39,183 bases of DNA from Novosphingobium sp. HII-3 (GTDB lineage: Bacteria; Pseudomonadota; Alphaproteobacteria; Sphingomonadales; Sphingomonadaceae). Positions within the stretch are counted from its first letter, which is position 1, and every line of letters begins with the position of its first letter. Under the pieces are notes generated by a model, which was not told where the DNA came from, ran no database searches, and was given only the letters and a program-made list of their open reading frames with translations. This document shows positions 1 to 7,395 of this stretch, in pieces. The position numbers and the translations under genes were made by a program. The stretch is taken from the NCBI RefSeq assembly GCF_002916655.1, contig NZ_PPSM01000023.1, forward strand, positions 1 to 39,183. The letters are read 5' to 3'.

Positions 1-1250
1 TGCGTCCGTCCAAGTTCGTCCATGATGATCGTTCCGGGGGCCAGATGCGGCAGGAACCGCGTCCCCTCCACCTTCGGAATAGTCCACAGCGTTGAGCACG
101 TCGCGGCCTTCCATGCGTCGTCCGTGACCCTGCCCGTCTGGTCGATGATGAACCGCTTGCCACCGAGTGCAGCGTTGAACTTCTCACGGGTGTAGGCCGT
201 GCCGTTCTTGGCGATGATCCGGCCAAGGTCAGTAACCCAAGTGCAACCCTGGAAATACGCGGCTTGCTCCGAGGCATCCAGTATTTCACCGAAGTTGCGC
301 GCAGTGGACGGCATCTGCCCCGGCATCGGTGGCGCGGTTGGCAACCCTTCGCCATTCGCGCCGAACGCGACGGTGGCCTGCCCGGACGGGCTCGCGCTGC
401 GCAGCAGATAGGTCCAGCCCACCACCGTCCCCTCGTCCAGAGAGCGCCACTGCCTCGCGTTGTCGGACGGGCAGTTTCGCTCGTATCGGGCGCACCACGT
501 GTCCCAACAGAATTGCAGCGTGGTGTCATCGGCAAGCCCGGTCCCGGACTGCCGTACAGCGGCGGACAGCTTGATCCACTCATCGCGACCTAGGTCGTTC
601 GGATCAATGGAATCGAGCGCCTGCAACCAATGGTCGAAAGACGGCGCGCGATCCGTTCCTAGCGGCTTCCGGTCCCTGCCACTGCCACCACTCCCCGCCG
701 CCACGGCCCATTCAGGCGCTGGCGCAGGTGGCCCGGACAGGAACGCAGCGTCGTATAGCACCACATAACCGCCATCTCCGCGCCGATCGATGCCTTCGCC
801 CAGGACGCCCGCGTCGGTCGGTGCCGATGCGCCGTCAGGCACGCTGACAAGATAGTGCATCCCGCCCGATTGCGTGCGTTGCGACGCTGTTGTCGGAATG
901 GACCAGCCTCGCGCCGCCATTGTTGCGGACCCGGACTTGCCGTTCTTCTCGTCCACATCGATCGTCATTCGCCCGCCGCCCATCGCGCAGCCAATGCGGG
1001 CGTCCGGGAATCTGGCCCACATGGCCCGCACTGCGTCGGGATTGGTAGTTGCCAGCTTGCATCCGCCCGTGCCGTCCGAGGGCACGGGGATGCCGAGTGC
1101 GGAGGCCACGTCAGCGTTGCCGTAAGGCGCGTGATTGTCCGGACGAACCGGAAATACGGGTTGGCCGGTCGAGACGGCCCAAAGCGCCCATTCGAGGCCA
1201 TTAGGCACAGCAGGATTGCCGCAACTAGCGGTTTGAAGTATATTCGTCAT
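1..1250 (-). CDS. Primase-polymerase-type replication protein, C-terminal part off the left edge
   Basis: The reading frame is open from an ATG at 1250 down to the window edge, so only the first ~416 residues are visible. The N-terminal ~150 residues fit the bifunctional primase/polymerase (Prim-Pol) domain: PVFPVRP near residue 31, CKLATT followed by W and RIGCAMGGG (64-93), the metal-binding IDVDEKNG (97-104) and SGGMHYLV (128-135). Around residues 190-290 a DPNDLGRDEWIKLSAAV segment resembles the PriCT-type primase C-terminal domain. Such proteins usually carry a D5/RepA-like helicase further on, which would lie outside this window. Downstream of alpA and the integrase on the same strand, it fits the replication module of a satellite-type or integrative element. 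The ribosome-binding site before 1250 is weak (GAG). Domain assignment is from motif recognition. Confidence 0.75.
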   Translation of the reverse strand, partial: MTNILQTASCGNPAVPNGLEWALWAVSTGQPVFPVRPDNHAPYGNADVASALGIPVPSDGTGGCKLATTNPDAVRAMWARFPDARIGCAMGGGRMTIDVDEKNGKSGSATMAARGWSIPTTASQRTQSGGMHYLVSVPDGASAPTDAGVLGEGIDRRGDGGYVVLYDAAFLSGPPAPAPEWAVAAGSGGSGRDRKPLGTDRAPSFDHWLQALDSIDPNDLGRDEWIKLSAAVRQSGTGLADDTTLQFCWDTWCARYERNCPSDNARQWRSLDEGTVVGWTYLLRSASPSGQATVAFGANGEGLPTAPPMPGQMPSTARNFGEILDASEQAAYFQGCTWVTDLGRIIAKNGTAYTREKFNAALGGKRFIIDQTGRVTDDAWKAATCSTLWTIPKVEGTRFLPHLAPGTIIMDELGRT

Positions 1251-1268
1251 CGCTGATACTCGCATCTG

Positions 1269-1306
1269 ACCCGCTGACCGTCCTGCTTCGGTCAGCGGGT
1301 TTTTTC
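1269..1306 (+). terminator. Rho-independent terminator-like hairpin, plus-strand sense
   Basis: An 11-bp perfect stem (ACCCGCTGACC at 1269-1279, GGTCAGCGGGT at 1290-1300) with a 10-nt loop is followed by a T run on the plus strand (1300-1305). It lies between alpA and the primase gene, both on the minus strand, so as a terminator it faces against them. It may block incoming plus-strand transcription, or act as a structured leader of the primase gene. Confidence 0.6.
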
Positions 1307-1314
1307 ATTTTGGA

Positions 1315-1584
1315 TCAGGCTGCGCGATTGCGAGCCGCTGCGCCAACGGGCGCGGGTGCGACGGTGGTTCGGTCGGCCCACCAAGCGCGCACATCCGCCG
1401 CGTCGAAATACCTTCGCGTCAGGACGTAAAACGGCTTCGGAAACCCGAGGCGCTCATCCTTGAGCCAGCGATGGAGGGTCATGTCCGTGACGCCCCCACA
1501 AATCTCGCAAACCTGTTTCGCCGTCAGCATCGCGGGCGCGCTGGCATAGGCTCGCGCGAGCCTAATTGTCAGTCGTGAAAACAT
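1315..1584 (-). CDS. alpA: AlpA/MerR-type helix-turn-helix regulator (excisionase-like)
   Basis: About 89 residues. The core MLTAKQVCEICGGVTDMTL followed by HRW, the basic LKDERLGFPKP, and RRYFDAADVRAWW is the standard layout of AlpA-type winged-helix regulators encoded next to P4-family integrases, where they control integrase/excision genes. The frame is open upstream to 1686, but the ATG at 1584 is preferred: GGAG lies 8 nt upstream and the extra N-terminus does not look like a domain. A palindromic operator-like site (1598-1618) sits directly upstream. It follows the integrase on the same strand but is separated from it by a terminator, so it probably has its own promoter. Confidence 0.8.
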   Translation of the reverse strand: MFSRLTIRLARAYASAPAMLTAKQVCEICGGVTDMTLHRWLKDERLGFPKPFYVLTRRYFDAADVRAWWADRTTVAPAPVGAAARNRAA

Positions 1585-1597
1585 TCCGGAATCTCCA

Positions 1598-1618
1598 TGT
1601 TGCCAAATATAGGCAACA
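1598..1618. promoter_or_regulatory. Inverted repeat upstream of alpA, putative operator
   Basis: TGTTGCC (1598-1604), a 7-nt AT-rich spacer and GGCAACA (1612-1618) form a perfect 7-bp dyad ending 14 bp before the alpA start. Position and symmetry suit a dimeric regulator, possibly AlpA itself. Binding is inferred. Confidence 0.45.
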
Positions 1619-1650
1619 GGAGCCTGACAATACGTAACACCGTCAAGTAA

Positions 1651-1687
1651 AAAATGAAGATGTACCCCTAGATCAGTTATCTTCATT
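1651..1687 (-). terminator. Rho-independent terminator of the integrase gene
   Basis: On the minus strand a 9-bp perfect stem (AATGAAGAT / ATCTTCATT, plus-strand 1653-1661 and 1679-1687) with a 17-nt loop is followed by a run of six T. It begins at the integrase stop codon. A second dyad (ACGTAACA 1632-1639, TGTTACGT 1693-1700) surrounds it. Confidence 0.7.
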
Positions 1688-3081
1688 CATTCTGTTACGT
1701 GGGATGTAGTTACATGCTCGCAAAACCGTTGATAGCGACGTAGCAATGAGACGTATCTACGCCATTGCGCAGGACGTGCGTTGATCGCATCGCGAAATCG
1801 CTTTCTGGTTTTCAATCTTTCATATGCAAGCCGGACTTGTTCATCCGATGCAACATCGGTGACGAAACGGGACCACATGATAAGCGCGTCACGCTTTTCC
1901 TCGCAGTAGTCGTGTTGGTTGTAGTGCGCGTCCATGCGACTGCCGCCGCTTTTGTGATTTAAGACCGCATCGCGCACGTCGCTGGGCACGCCTAGTTCTG
2001 CCAGTCTGGTTTTCACCGTCCGACGCAGATCGTGCAGCGTCCACGGCTTATCGAACGCAAGTTTTGCCTCAAGAATGTCGTGAGCCCGCTTGTGACCGGC
2101 GTATGCGGTATCACCTGACCGTCCCCGGAACACGAACCCGTCACCCCGGCCCGCCTTATCTAATTCCTCTAGCGTGGCGGCGGTCAGGTGGACTGTGTGC
2201 GCCTCGCGATTCTTGGTTCGAGCGCCTGCCATCGTCCATAGCGATCGGGATCGATCGATCTCGCGCGCGGTCAACTGCGACACTTCCTCCTTGCGCTGTC
2301 CGGTCAGCAACAGCATCCGGACGATGGTGGCAAATGGGAACGGACCGTCTTTCGTAGCGGTCCATAGTTTGCCTATCTCGGACAGCGACAAGACTCGCGT
2401 CAACTTACTATCCGATGACTCCAGTTTGATGCCGGAAAATGGGTTGCTTCCGATGATGCCGACGCGCGGCGAGGCGCACCAGCCAAAGAATGCAGATATA
2501 GTCCGGTGGACTGCATTCGCCATGGATGGGCGATCGGCACATGATCGGATGATCCCGTGCAATTGAGCAAGGGTCACGTCCTGAATCGGGCTGGTCCCGA
2601 TCGCTTTGCAAATGAACCCGTCAAAGCACGTCCGATAGTTCGCGAGGGTGTTAGGACGCAGCGGTTCATTTCGCTTAGTCCGCTTTTCCACAAGGAAGCG
2701 GTTTGCAGCTTCTCGGACGGTGATGGCGCGCGCCGCTTCCTGTTCGGCCTTAGCGGTTGGATCGATGCCTTGAGCGATCAGAGTTCGCGCCGCGCTTGCC
2801 GCTATACGTGCTTCCGCCAGCGTGCGCGCCTCGCCTTCGGGAATCAAATCGACCGGCGCAAGTCGCTCATCAATGACGGGTCCGATCGTCAGCTTCTTGG
2901 TGCGATCGTTAAAGCGGAACCGTAGCACCCAGGATCGCCGTCCAGTCGGGTAAACTACAAGGTGCAGGCCACGGACTTGGCCGTCTGGATATTCTGTCCG
3001 CACCACTGGCCCGGTCGGATCGCCCTTCGCCGGTCTCGCCTTTGCGGTTCGGACTGTCGCTGCCGTCAGGTCTTTTGCCAT
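1687..3081 (-). CDS. int: Tyrosine site-specific integrase, P4-like family with DUF4102 arm domain
   Basis: 464 residues. The N-terminus (about 5-100: TAATVRTAKARPAKGD, DGQVRGLHLVVYPTGRRSW, TIGPVIDERLAPVDLIPEG) is the arm-type DNA-binding domain of P4/CP4-type integrases. Residues ~120-215 are the core-binding SAM-like domain. The catalytic domain shows the first Arg in LLLTGQRKEEV, HDLRR (His-x-x-Arg), VLNHKSGG (second His) and the nucleophile Tyr in HYNQHDY. It catalyses integration and excision of the element. It starts 158 bp from the tRNA-Thr 3' fragment, the expected arrangement for an integrase that targets a tRNA gene. An AGGA lies about 9 nt before the ATG. The C-terminal tail after the Tyr is somewhat long. 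Family confidence is high; the tRNA-Thr target is inferred from position. Confidence 0.93.
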   Translation of the reverse strand: MAKDLTAATVRTAKARPAKGDPTGPVVRTEYPDGQVRGLHLVVYPTGRRSWVLRFRFNDRTKKLTIGPVIDERLAPVDLIPEGEARTLAEARIAASAARTLIAQGIDPTAKAEQEAARAITVREAANRFLVEKRTKRNEPLRPNTLANYRTCFDGFICKAIGTSPIQDVTLAQLHGIIRSCADRPSMANAVHRTISAFFGWCASPRVGIIGSNPFSGIKLESSDSKLTRVLSLSEIGKLWTATKDGPFPFATIVRMLLLTGQRKEEVSQLTAREIDRSRSLWTMAGARTKNREAHTVHLTAATLEELDKAGRGDGFVFRGRSGDTAYAGHKRAHDILEAKLAFDKPWTLHDLRRTVKTRLAELGVPSDVRDAVLNHKSGGSRMDAHYNQHDYCEEKRDALIMWSRFVTDVASDEQVRLAYERLKTRKRFRDAINARPAQWRRYVSLLRRYQRFCEHVTTSHVTE

Positions 3082-3092
3082 GTGCCATCCTA

Positions 3093-3150
3093 GGGTAACG
3101 CAGGGGTAACGAAACAGGCCGGTTTGGCACTGTTACCCCGTGTGAGTAAC
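3093..3150. repeat. GGGTAAC repeats upstream of integrase, possible arm-type sites
   Basis: GGGTAACG occurs twice in direct orientation (3093-3100, 3104-3111) and once inverted as GTTACCCC (3132-3139), with a partial copy GAGTAAC near 3144-3150. Short clustered repeats between an integrase gene and its attachment core are typical of arm-binding sites. The role is inferred. Confidence 0.4.
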
Positions 3151-3239
3151 ATTGCGTCACATTGCAGACGATTGGCGATTTCGCAAGGGTTTGCCGGGGG
3201 CTTGGCCCCATAACAATGGGCAACAGAAAATCACATGTA

Positions 3240-3290
3240 ACATCATTCGTAATGATGGGGTCACGTGTTCGAGTCACGTAAGCGGCACCA
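3240..3290 (+). other. tRNA-Thr(CGT) 3' fragment, integration attachment site
   Basis: The segment reads as the 3' two-thirds of a tRNA. Anticodon stem CATCA/TGATG with loop TTCGTAA gives anticodon CGT. The T-arm is ACGTG-TTCGAGT-CACGT (perfect 5-bp stem), then acceptor strand AAGCGGC, discriminator A and encoded CCA. The matching 5' half (expected to begin GCCGCTT with a D-arm) is absent upstream, so this is not an intact tRNA. A duplicated 3' part is the usual footprint of integration into a tRNA gene. With the fragment on the plus strand, the inserted element lies to its left, matching the integrase at 1687-3081. Confidence 0.85.
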
Positions 3291-4892
3291 TTCCCGGTCA
3301 AAGATGGGCACCATGCCCTCTAGGCGCGGGGCACCGTTGCAGACGCCGTTTTCCAGCACGGCCTTCGGGCCAGAGATAACGATCTGCTCCTTGGAAACGG
3401 TGACGTTCGATACCAGCATGCGCAGGTAAGCCTTCCTCAGCGTTGAATCGTCGTCGCGTAATCTGGCGGACAAGAGTTCGCCGAAACGCTTGATGCTGGT
3501 TGGCGTGATCTTTCGCGAACCCTTGGTGAGCTGGGTCTCCAGTGTATCTATGCGTGACGTGGCGGTCGCGAGTGCGGAACGGTTCTCATCCATCCGCTTG
3601 GCGAAGATAGGATCGCGCGGCCCCATCTGGCCTGTCTCCACAAGGATGAGGAGGCGCTCGATGGCGGTACGAAGCCGCGTCTGCTCGGCACGGGCATGGA
3701 GAAGCTCCTCCTCACGCTGGATCCGCTTCTGGTCGGAAAGGTTGAGAACGTCGGAAAGGAGCGTCTCCAACCGCTCGGGGGCGAGCAACTGCTTTTCCAC
3801 AGCGTCCAACACGAGCCCATCGAGAACTTCCCGGCGCATGCTCGGACCCGCGCAAGCCTGGCCCTTGTTCACGCGATTGGCGCAGACATAGTAATGATAC
3901 TGCCCGGCCTTGCCGGATCTGATCGTCATGGCGCAGGCGCATCCCGGCATGCCACATTTGGCGATGCCGGTAAGCATCGTCGTCCCGGCCGCGATATGGG
4001 GCGCCGTGCGGCGTGGATTGCGAGAGGCGCGTAGGGCGTTGACACGGTCGAACTGCGCCTGTTCGATGATGACCGGGCAAGACACCGCGATCCAGTCTTC
4101 GGGATCGGGTACATTGCCGTCGTCATCAACCGTCTTGTCGTAATATACGCCGGTATAGGTGATGCGTCCCAGGATGCCCGCGAGATTGCCGTTCGAGAAT
4201 TTGGCGCCGCGGAGCGTCGTGCCTCGCGCGTTGAGGGTCTGAACGATCCATCGTCCGCCGCGCCCCATATCCGCCCAGTCGAAAATCTCGCGAAGAACGG
4301 ACGCCTCTGACGGGACGACGCGCAGCTTCATACGCTCCTTGTCGCCATCCTTCCTGGCGACATATGTTTCGTAGCCAAAGGGCACCGGGCCGCCATTGTA
4401 GAAACCCTGGCGGGCGTTTTCTCGACGGCTCTTGGAGGTATAGATGGAGGCGTCGATGGCCTGCTGCTCGGCAACCATGGCGCTGATCGTCTGCCCCAGG
4501 CGCTTGGTCCGCCGACCCTCGCCGAAATTCTCGGTGATGGAGATCACCTCGACTCCCGCGTCCGCAAGACCATCGAGGGAATTGAAGAACAACCGCATAT
4601 TGCGCGCCAGCCGGGCAATCCTGTAGATCAGGACAATGTCGACGGGGGAAGGCGTGTCTGTCGCCTGCTCGATCATGCGGTTGAAAGCCGGCCTGTTCGC
4701 GGACTGGCCGCTCAAGCCGGTGTCCGCGAACTCCTCGACGATCTCGATACTGTTTCGCCGGGCATAGTCATGGATCGCGGTACGCTGGGCCTCAATGCTC
4801 TGCGCCTTGCCGTCTTCCTTATCGACGCTCAGCCGCAGATACATATAGGCTCGCAATCTGGCGTCGCCTCTGGATCCCCGGCCGTGCTTCAT
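3261..4892 (-). CDS. Large serine recombinase (resolvase/invertase domain, recombinase domain, zinc ribbon)
   Basis: 543 residues. The catalytic resolvase domain (about 12-160) has YLRLSVDKEDG with the nucleophilic Ser at residue 22, DTGLSGQSANRP, and YRIARLARN carrying active-site arginines. A recombinase domain follows (about 170-290). A zinc-ribbon segment shows paired cysteines (KCGMPGCAC ... YYVCANRVNKGQAC), then a coiled coil (about 380-450), the typical layout of large serine recombinases. It probably mediates integration/excision of its own element. The last ~10 codons lie on the antisense of the tRNA-Thr 3' end, so the original C-terminus may have been replaced when an element inserted or recombined here. 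The start ATG overlaps the stop codon of the upstream small gene by one base, so the two are translationally coupled. Confidence 0.92.
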   Translation of the reverse strand: MKHGRGSRGDARLRAYMYLRLSVDKEDGKAQSIEAQRTAIHDYARRNSIEIVEEFADTGLSGQSANRPAFNRMIEQATDTPSPVDIVLIYRIARLARNMRLFFNSLDGLADAGVEVISITENFGEGRRTKRLGQTISAMVAEQQAIDASIYTSKSRRENARQGFYNGGPVPFGYETYVARKDGDKERMKLRVVPSEASVLREIFDWADMGRGGRWIVQTLNARGTTLRGAKFSNGNLAGILGRITYTGVYYDKTVDDDGNVPDPEDWIAVSCPVIIEQAQFDRVNALRASRNPRRTAPHIAAGTTMLTGIAKCGMPGCACAMTIRSGKAGQYHYYVCANRVNKGQACAGPSMRREVLDGLVLDAVEKQLLAPERLETLLSDVLNLSDQKRIQREEELLHARAEQTRLRTAIERLLILVETGQMGPRDPIFAKRMDENRSALATATSRIDTLETQLTKGSRKITPTSIKRFGELLSARLRDDDSTLRKAYLRMLVSNVTVSKEQIVISGPKAVLENGVCNGAPRLEGMVPIFDREWCRLRDSNT

Positions 4893-5188
4893 TATCCATC
4901 CTCCGAAAACAGGGCGGCGAGGTCGGAGCCAAGCGTCGCCAGAACGATTTGAATCTCTTCGCGGGAAATAGGCAAGTCAGAAGCGAACTGGCTGTAGACC
5001 GGAATGGGACGCATGACGCCGCGGACGGTCCGCTTCTGCGGCTCAGTGCTGTCCGCTGCGGTCTCGGCTTCTGGTCGACGACAGCGGAGCGAACGGTCGG
5101 AGGGTCTTCCCTCCGCGTCGGCGTTTAGACGCCACGATCCGTGTTCCGTTGCCATGCGGGGAACTTGCCCCGTCCGCCAAGCAGCCAC
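4892..5188 (-). CDS. Small hypothetical protein coupled to the serine recombinase
   Basis: 98 residues from a GTG at 5188; an ATG at 5155 is an alternative. No domain is recognised. The N-terminal half is basic and low in complexity; the C-terminal ~40 residues (RPIPVYSQFASDLPISREE onward) look more ordered and are probably the conserved part. The stop codon overlaps the recombinase ATG by one base, so the two form one operon and may act together. The repeated 16-bp motif at 5188-5203 overlaps the GTG start and may control this operon. Start choice is uncertain because neither candidate has a strong ribosome-binding site. Confidence 0.6.
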   Translation of the reverse strand: MAAWRTGQVPRMATEHGSWRLNADAEGRPSDRSLRCRRPEAETAADSTEPQKRTVRGVMRPIPVYSQFASDLPISREEIQIVLATLGSDLAALFSEDG

Positions 5189-5203
5189 CTAGGATGTCTA
5201 ATA
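5188..5203 (-). promoter_or_regulatory. Copy A of a 16-bp repeated motif
   Basis: Plus-strand CCTAGGATGTCTAATA. It is identical to 8074-8089 and differs at two positions from 11329-11344. Each copy lies at the 5' end of a minus-strand transcription unit in the same orientation; this one overlaps the start of the recombinase operon. Confidence 0.5.
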
Positions 5204-5223
5204 AACGCCCCCGGTCTGTGAAG

Positions 5224-5240
5224 GGCGGCTAAAAGCCGCC
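5224..5240 (-). terminator. Stem-loop after the three-gene minus-strand operon
   Basis: GGCGGCT (5224-5230), AAA loop and AGCCGCC (5234-5240) form a 7-bp GC-rich stem between the stop of the 598-residue gene and the next minus-strand operon. There is no clear T run, so termination is only possible. Confidence 0.35.
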
Positions 5241-5304
5241 GTGCTCATGGGACGGTCGTTACCTTTTCTCTGACGCGGATACGCTGCCTTATTCAGCACC
5301 GCGC

Positions 5305-7101
5305 TTACCGAGCCGCGGCGCGCGCAAGTGCGGCTATGATCGTCTCGCGGCTGACCGTGGGTTTGGTCGCCTTCGGGAACGCGAGCTTCGGCATTATCGG
5401 CGTGCCCTTCCTGTGGCGTGGCGCCTTGGGAAATGCGAGCTTCGTCGCGTTGATCAACAGGCTGTGGAAGAGCGGATCGCTGGTCAGCACCGAGGCGCTG
5501 GTCGCGAGTTGGCAGGCGATCCGCAGCGCGATGCGGCGCTTGGCGACCCGCTTGTAGAGCGCCGGGAAACATGACTGGAGGAACCAGAGCGCCAAAGCGA
5601 CCATGCCGGCTTTACCCCTGAGCGCCAGTCGGCGGTCGCCGGATCGGATCGGCTGCAGCAGCCGTTTGAACAGTCTGCGGTCGCGCTCGGGTTCCAGCCA
5701 GGCCAACGGGTTGGTCCGGCCCGCCGATCCCCGCGCGGGATAGAGGGGAAGATAGAGATGCAGCGTCTGCATCACCTCTTTGTGGAGCCGGTGATGAGCC
5801 TGGCTATCTTTGGGATGTTCCCCTTCCTTTGTCAGCATCTTGCCGCCGATAACGGTGAGGATACGGTCGGCCAGCGTAATGCTGCTGGCCGCATCGACCG
5901 CCCCATTGAACATCATGCCGATTTCGGTGACGCCCAGATGAACTATGTGCGACCCTGCGATCCCAAAATAGAGGTCGAGATCATCGTCATGATAGCCCAG
6001 CCCCTTGCCGCGCACGCGCTTGCCATGGATGTTGGGCGCCAGGGTGGCGGCGAGGAGTTCGTGGGCGCCGTGTCGGGTGCCGGCGCTTTGCGCATTGTCC
6101 CAGTCGACGCGTCCGCCATAGAGCGAGGCCAGCACGCCGCGCGCCTCCGCCCGGCTCAGGTCGCGACCGGGGATAAGGAACAGCCGCGCCCTCAACGCCT
6201 CTGCTCTCATCGGCGCCTGGTCATAAACGGCGCCAGTGCGGCGTCGGGCCTGGATGCGCGCTTCCATGACGTGGCCACGCTTCGCCTTCGAGCGTGCCTT
6301 GTCGCCAATTTCCAGCCGGACATCAGCTGTGGTCGCGCGCGCGGCGAGCAGACCGCGGTAGAGCGCGACGACCCGCTGCACCTCACCAATCGCCATGATT
6401 GCCATGATCGGGGGCAGTGAGAGACCGGGAATGGCGTGAGCCCCTTCTGCCTGCGTACCGAGCAACGGGCTTCGCTTCAGCGCGAGGCGATATTCGCGGG
6501 AGAGCAGGAGCACATACATAACCGGATCGGCTGCGCGGATGGCGAGGAGCCATGTCGCGATATCCGCGATTGAGAAGCCGAACCGTCGGCTAAAGGCATC
6601 GCGCACCTCATCGAGGGCGTTCACCCTGGTCTCATTCGCTTCATCGACCTCGTCGAGGTCGTAGGTCCCCCTCTCTGTCCTGGGCGGTTCGGTCCATCCG
6701 GGAGGGCGCAGCCCCATGCTAATTTCCAGCCAGCCGACCAGTCCCTCGATATCTCTGGGGAGCGCATCGATCGTGCGGCCTGCAACACGTCCGTCCGGGG
6801 ACGCCGCCCGCGCGATCTGCAGGATCGGCGACCATTGCAGCAGCGGGTGACGCACGCCGCCCGGCATGGCGAGGCCGGCGTCGCCAACCCCGGGCGCGAA
6901 CTCGTCATGGCCGACAAGATGGGCGGCGAGAGTGGCCGCATCGGGCAGCCCCGCCGGAACAACCGGCGGGGGGAGGGAGGGATCGTCCTGGTGCGCGATC
7001 AGGGGAGCTGCCAGCAGGACGATGTCGGGCCGGCCGCGCAACTGGAAGGAGAGCAAGTGGCGTTCCACCAGCGCGCGGATCTGCTGCCGGATTTCAGCCA
7101 C
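5305..7101 (-). CDS. Unrecognised 598-residue protein of the mobile module
   Basis: The frame is open to 7362, but its first 87 codons overlap the convincing small gene at 7094-7390 and are low-complexity. A GTG at 7101, overlapping the TGA of that gene by a few bases, is the likely start by translational coupling. I do not recognise a family. The protein is mostly helical, with a proline-rich segment near residues 50-75, an acidic stretch DLDEVDEANETR (~155-170), a GYHDDDLDLYFGI acidic segment (~370) and a C-terminal hydrophobic/basic part including GMVALALWFLQSCFPALYKRV (~510-530). The final 40 residues contain an imperfect repeat of KLAFPKA. It is the third gene of an operon with two other unknown proteins and stands back-to-back with the relaxase. 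A replication or transfer-accessory role is a guess from context. Confidence 0.65.
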   Translation of the reverse strand: MAEIRQQIRALVERHLLSFQLRGRPDIVLLAAPLIAHQDDPSLPPPVVPAGLPDAATLAAHLVGHDEFAPGVGDAGLAMPGGVRHPLLQWSPILQIARAASPDGRVAGRTIDALPRDIEGLVGWLEISMGLRPPGWTEPPRTERGTYDLDEVDEANETRVNALDEVRDAFSRRFGFSIADIATWLLAIRAADPVMYVLLLSREYRLALKRSPLLGTQAEGAHAIPGLSLPPIMAIMAIGEVQRVVALYRGLLAARATTADVRLEIGDKARSKAKRGHVMEARIQARRRTGAVYDQAPMRAEALRARLFLIPGRDLSRAEARGVLASLYGGRVDWDNAQSAGTRHGAHELLAATLAPNIHGKRVRGKGLGYHDDDLDLYFGIAGSHIVHLGVTEIGMMFNGAVDAASSITLADRILTVIGGKMLTKEGEHPKDSQAHHRLHKEVMQTLHLYLPLYPARGSAGRTNPLAWLEPERDRRLFKRLLQPIRSGDRRLALRGKAGMVALALWFLQSCFPALYKRVAKRRIALRIACQLATSASVLTSDPLFHSLLINATKLAFPKAPRHRKGTPIMPKLAFPKATKPTVSRETIIAALARAAAR

Positions 7102-7390
7102 CGTGGCGGTCTTTTCTGATTTTGGCAGCCAGCGCCTTGCGCTTGTCGCGGTTCTCCTCGGCCACGACTTTGTTCCAGCCGTCGAGCTGATCCATGATGC
7201 GGTTGAAAGCGGTGGCGAGGTCATTGTGGCGCAGGAGCGCGCGGTCTCCAGCCGCATCGTCTTCGCCCTCAAGGTCGGGGAGCAGGGCCTCCATCGCCTT
7301 CTTGTAGCGGTCGAGCTCGGCCTTGAGGCTGTCCGAGCCGACCACTTCGATCTGGCGGCCATCTACGCTGGTGATTTTCATCCTAGGCAC
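7094..7390 (-). CDS. Small coiled-coil-like hypothetical protein (98 residues)
   Basis: It starts at GTG 7390, with AAGGA eight bases upstream overlapping the stop of the preceding gene; an ATG three codons later is possible but has a poorer site. It begins MKITSVDGRQIEVVGSDSLK after three residues and continues as a charged helix (ELDRYKKAMEALLPDLEGED, LDGWNKVVAEENRDKRKALA), which suggests a small helical or coiled-coil protein. No family is recognised. The stop overlaps the GTG start of the 598-residue gene. It is the middle gene of three. Confidence 0.65.
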   Translation of the reverse strand: MPRMKITSVDGRQIEVVGSDSLKAELDRYKKAMEALLPDLEGEDDAAGDRALLRHNDLATAFNRIMDQLDGWNKVVAEENRDKRKALAAKIRKDRHGG

Positions 7391-7395
7391 GGGCT

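Noticed and set aside
3160..3290. Intact tRNA-Thr gene
   Set aside because: The 5' acceptor strand and D-arm are absent upstream of the anticodon arm, so only a 3' fragment is present.
7102..7362. N-terminal extension of the 598-residue protein
   Set aside because: It overlaps the well-formed 98-residue gene in another frame and is Ser/Arg/Thr-rich low-complexity sequence.
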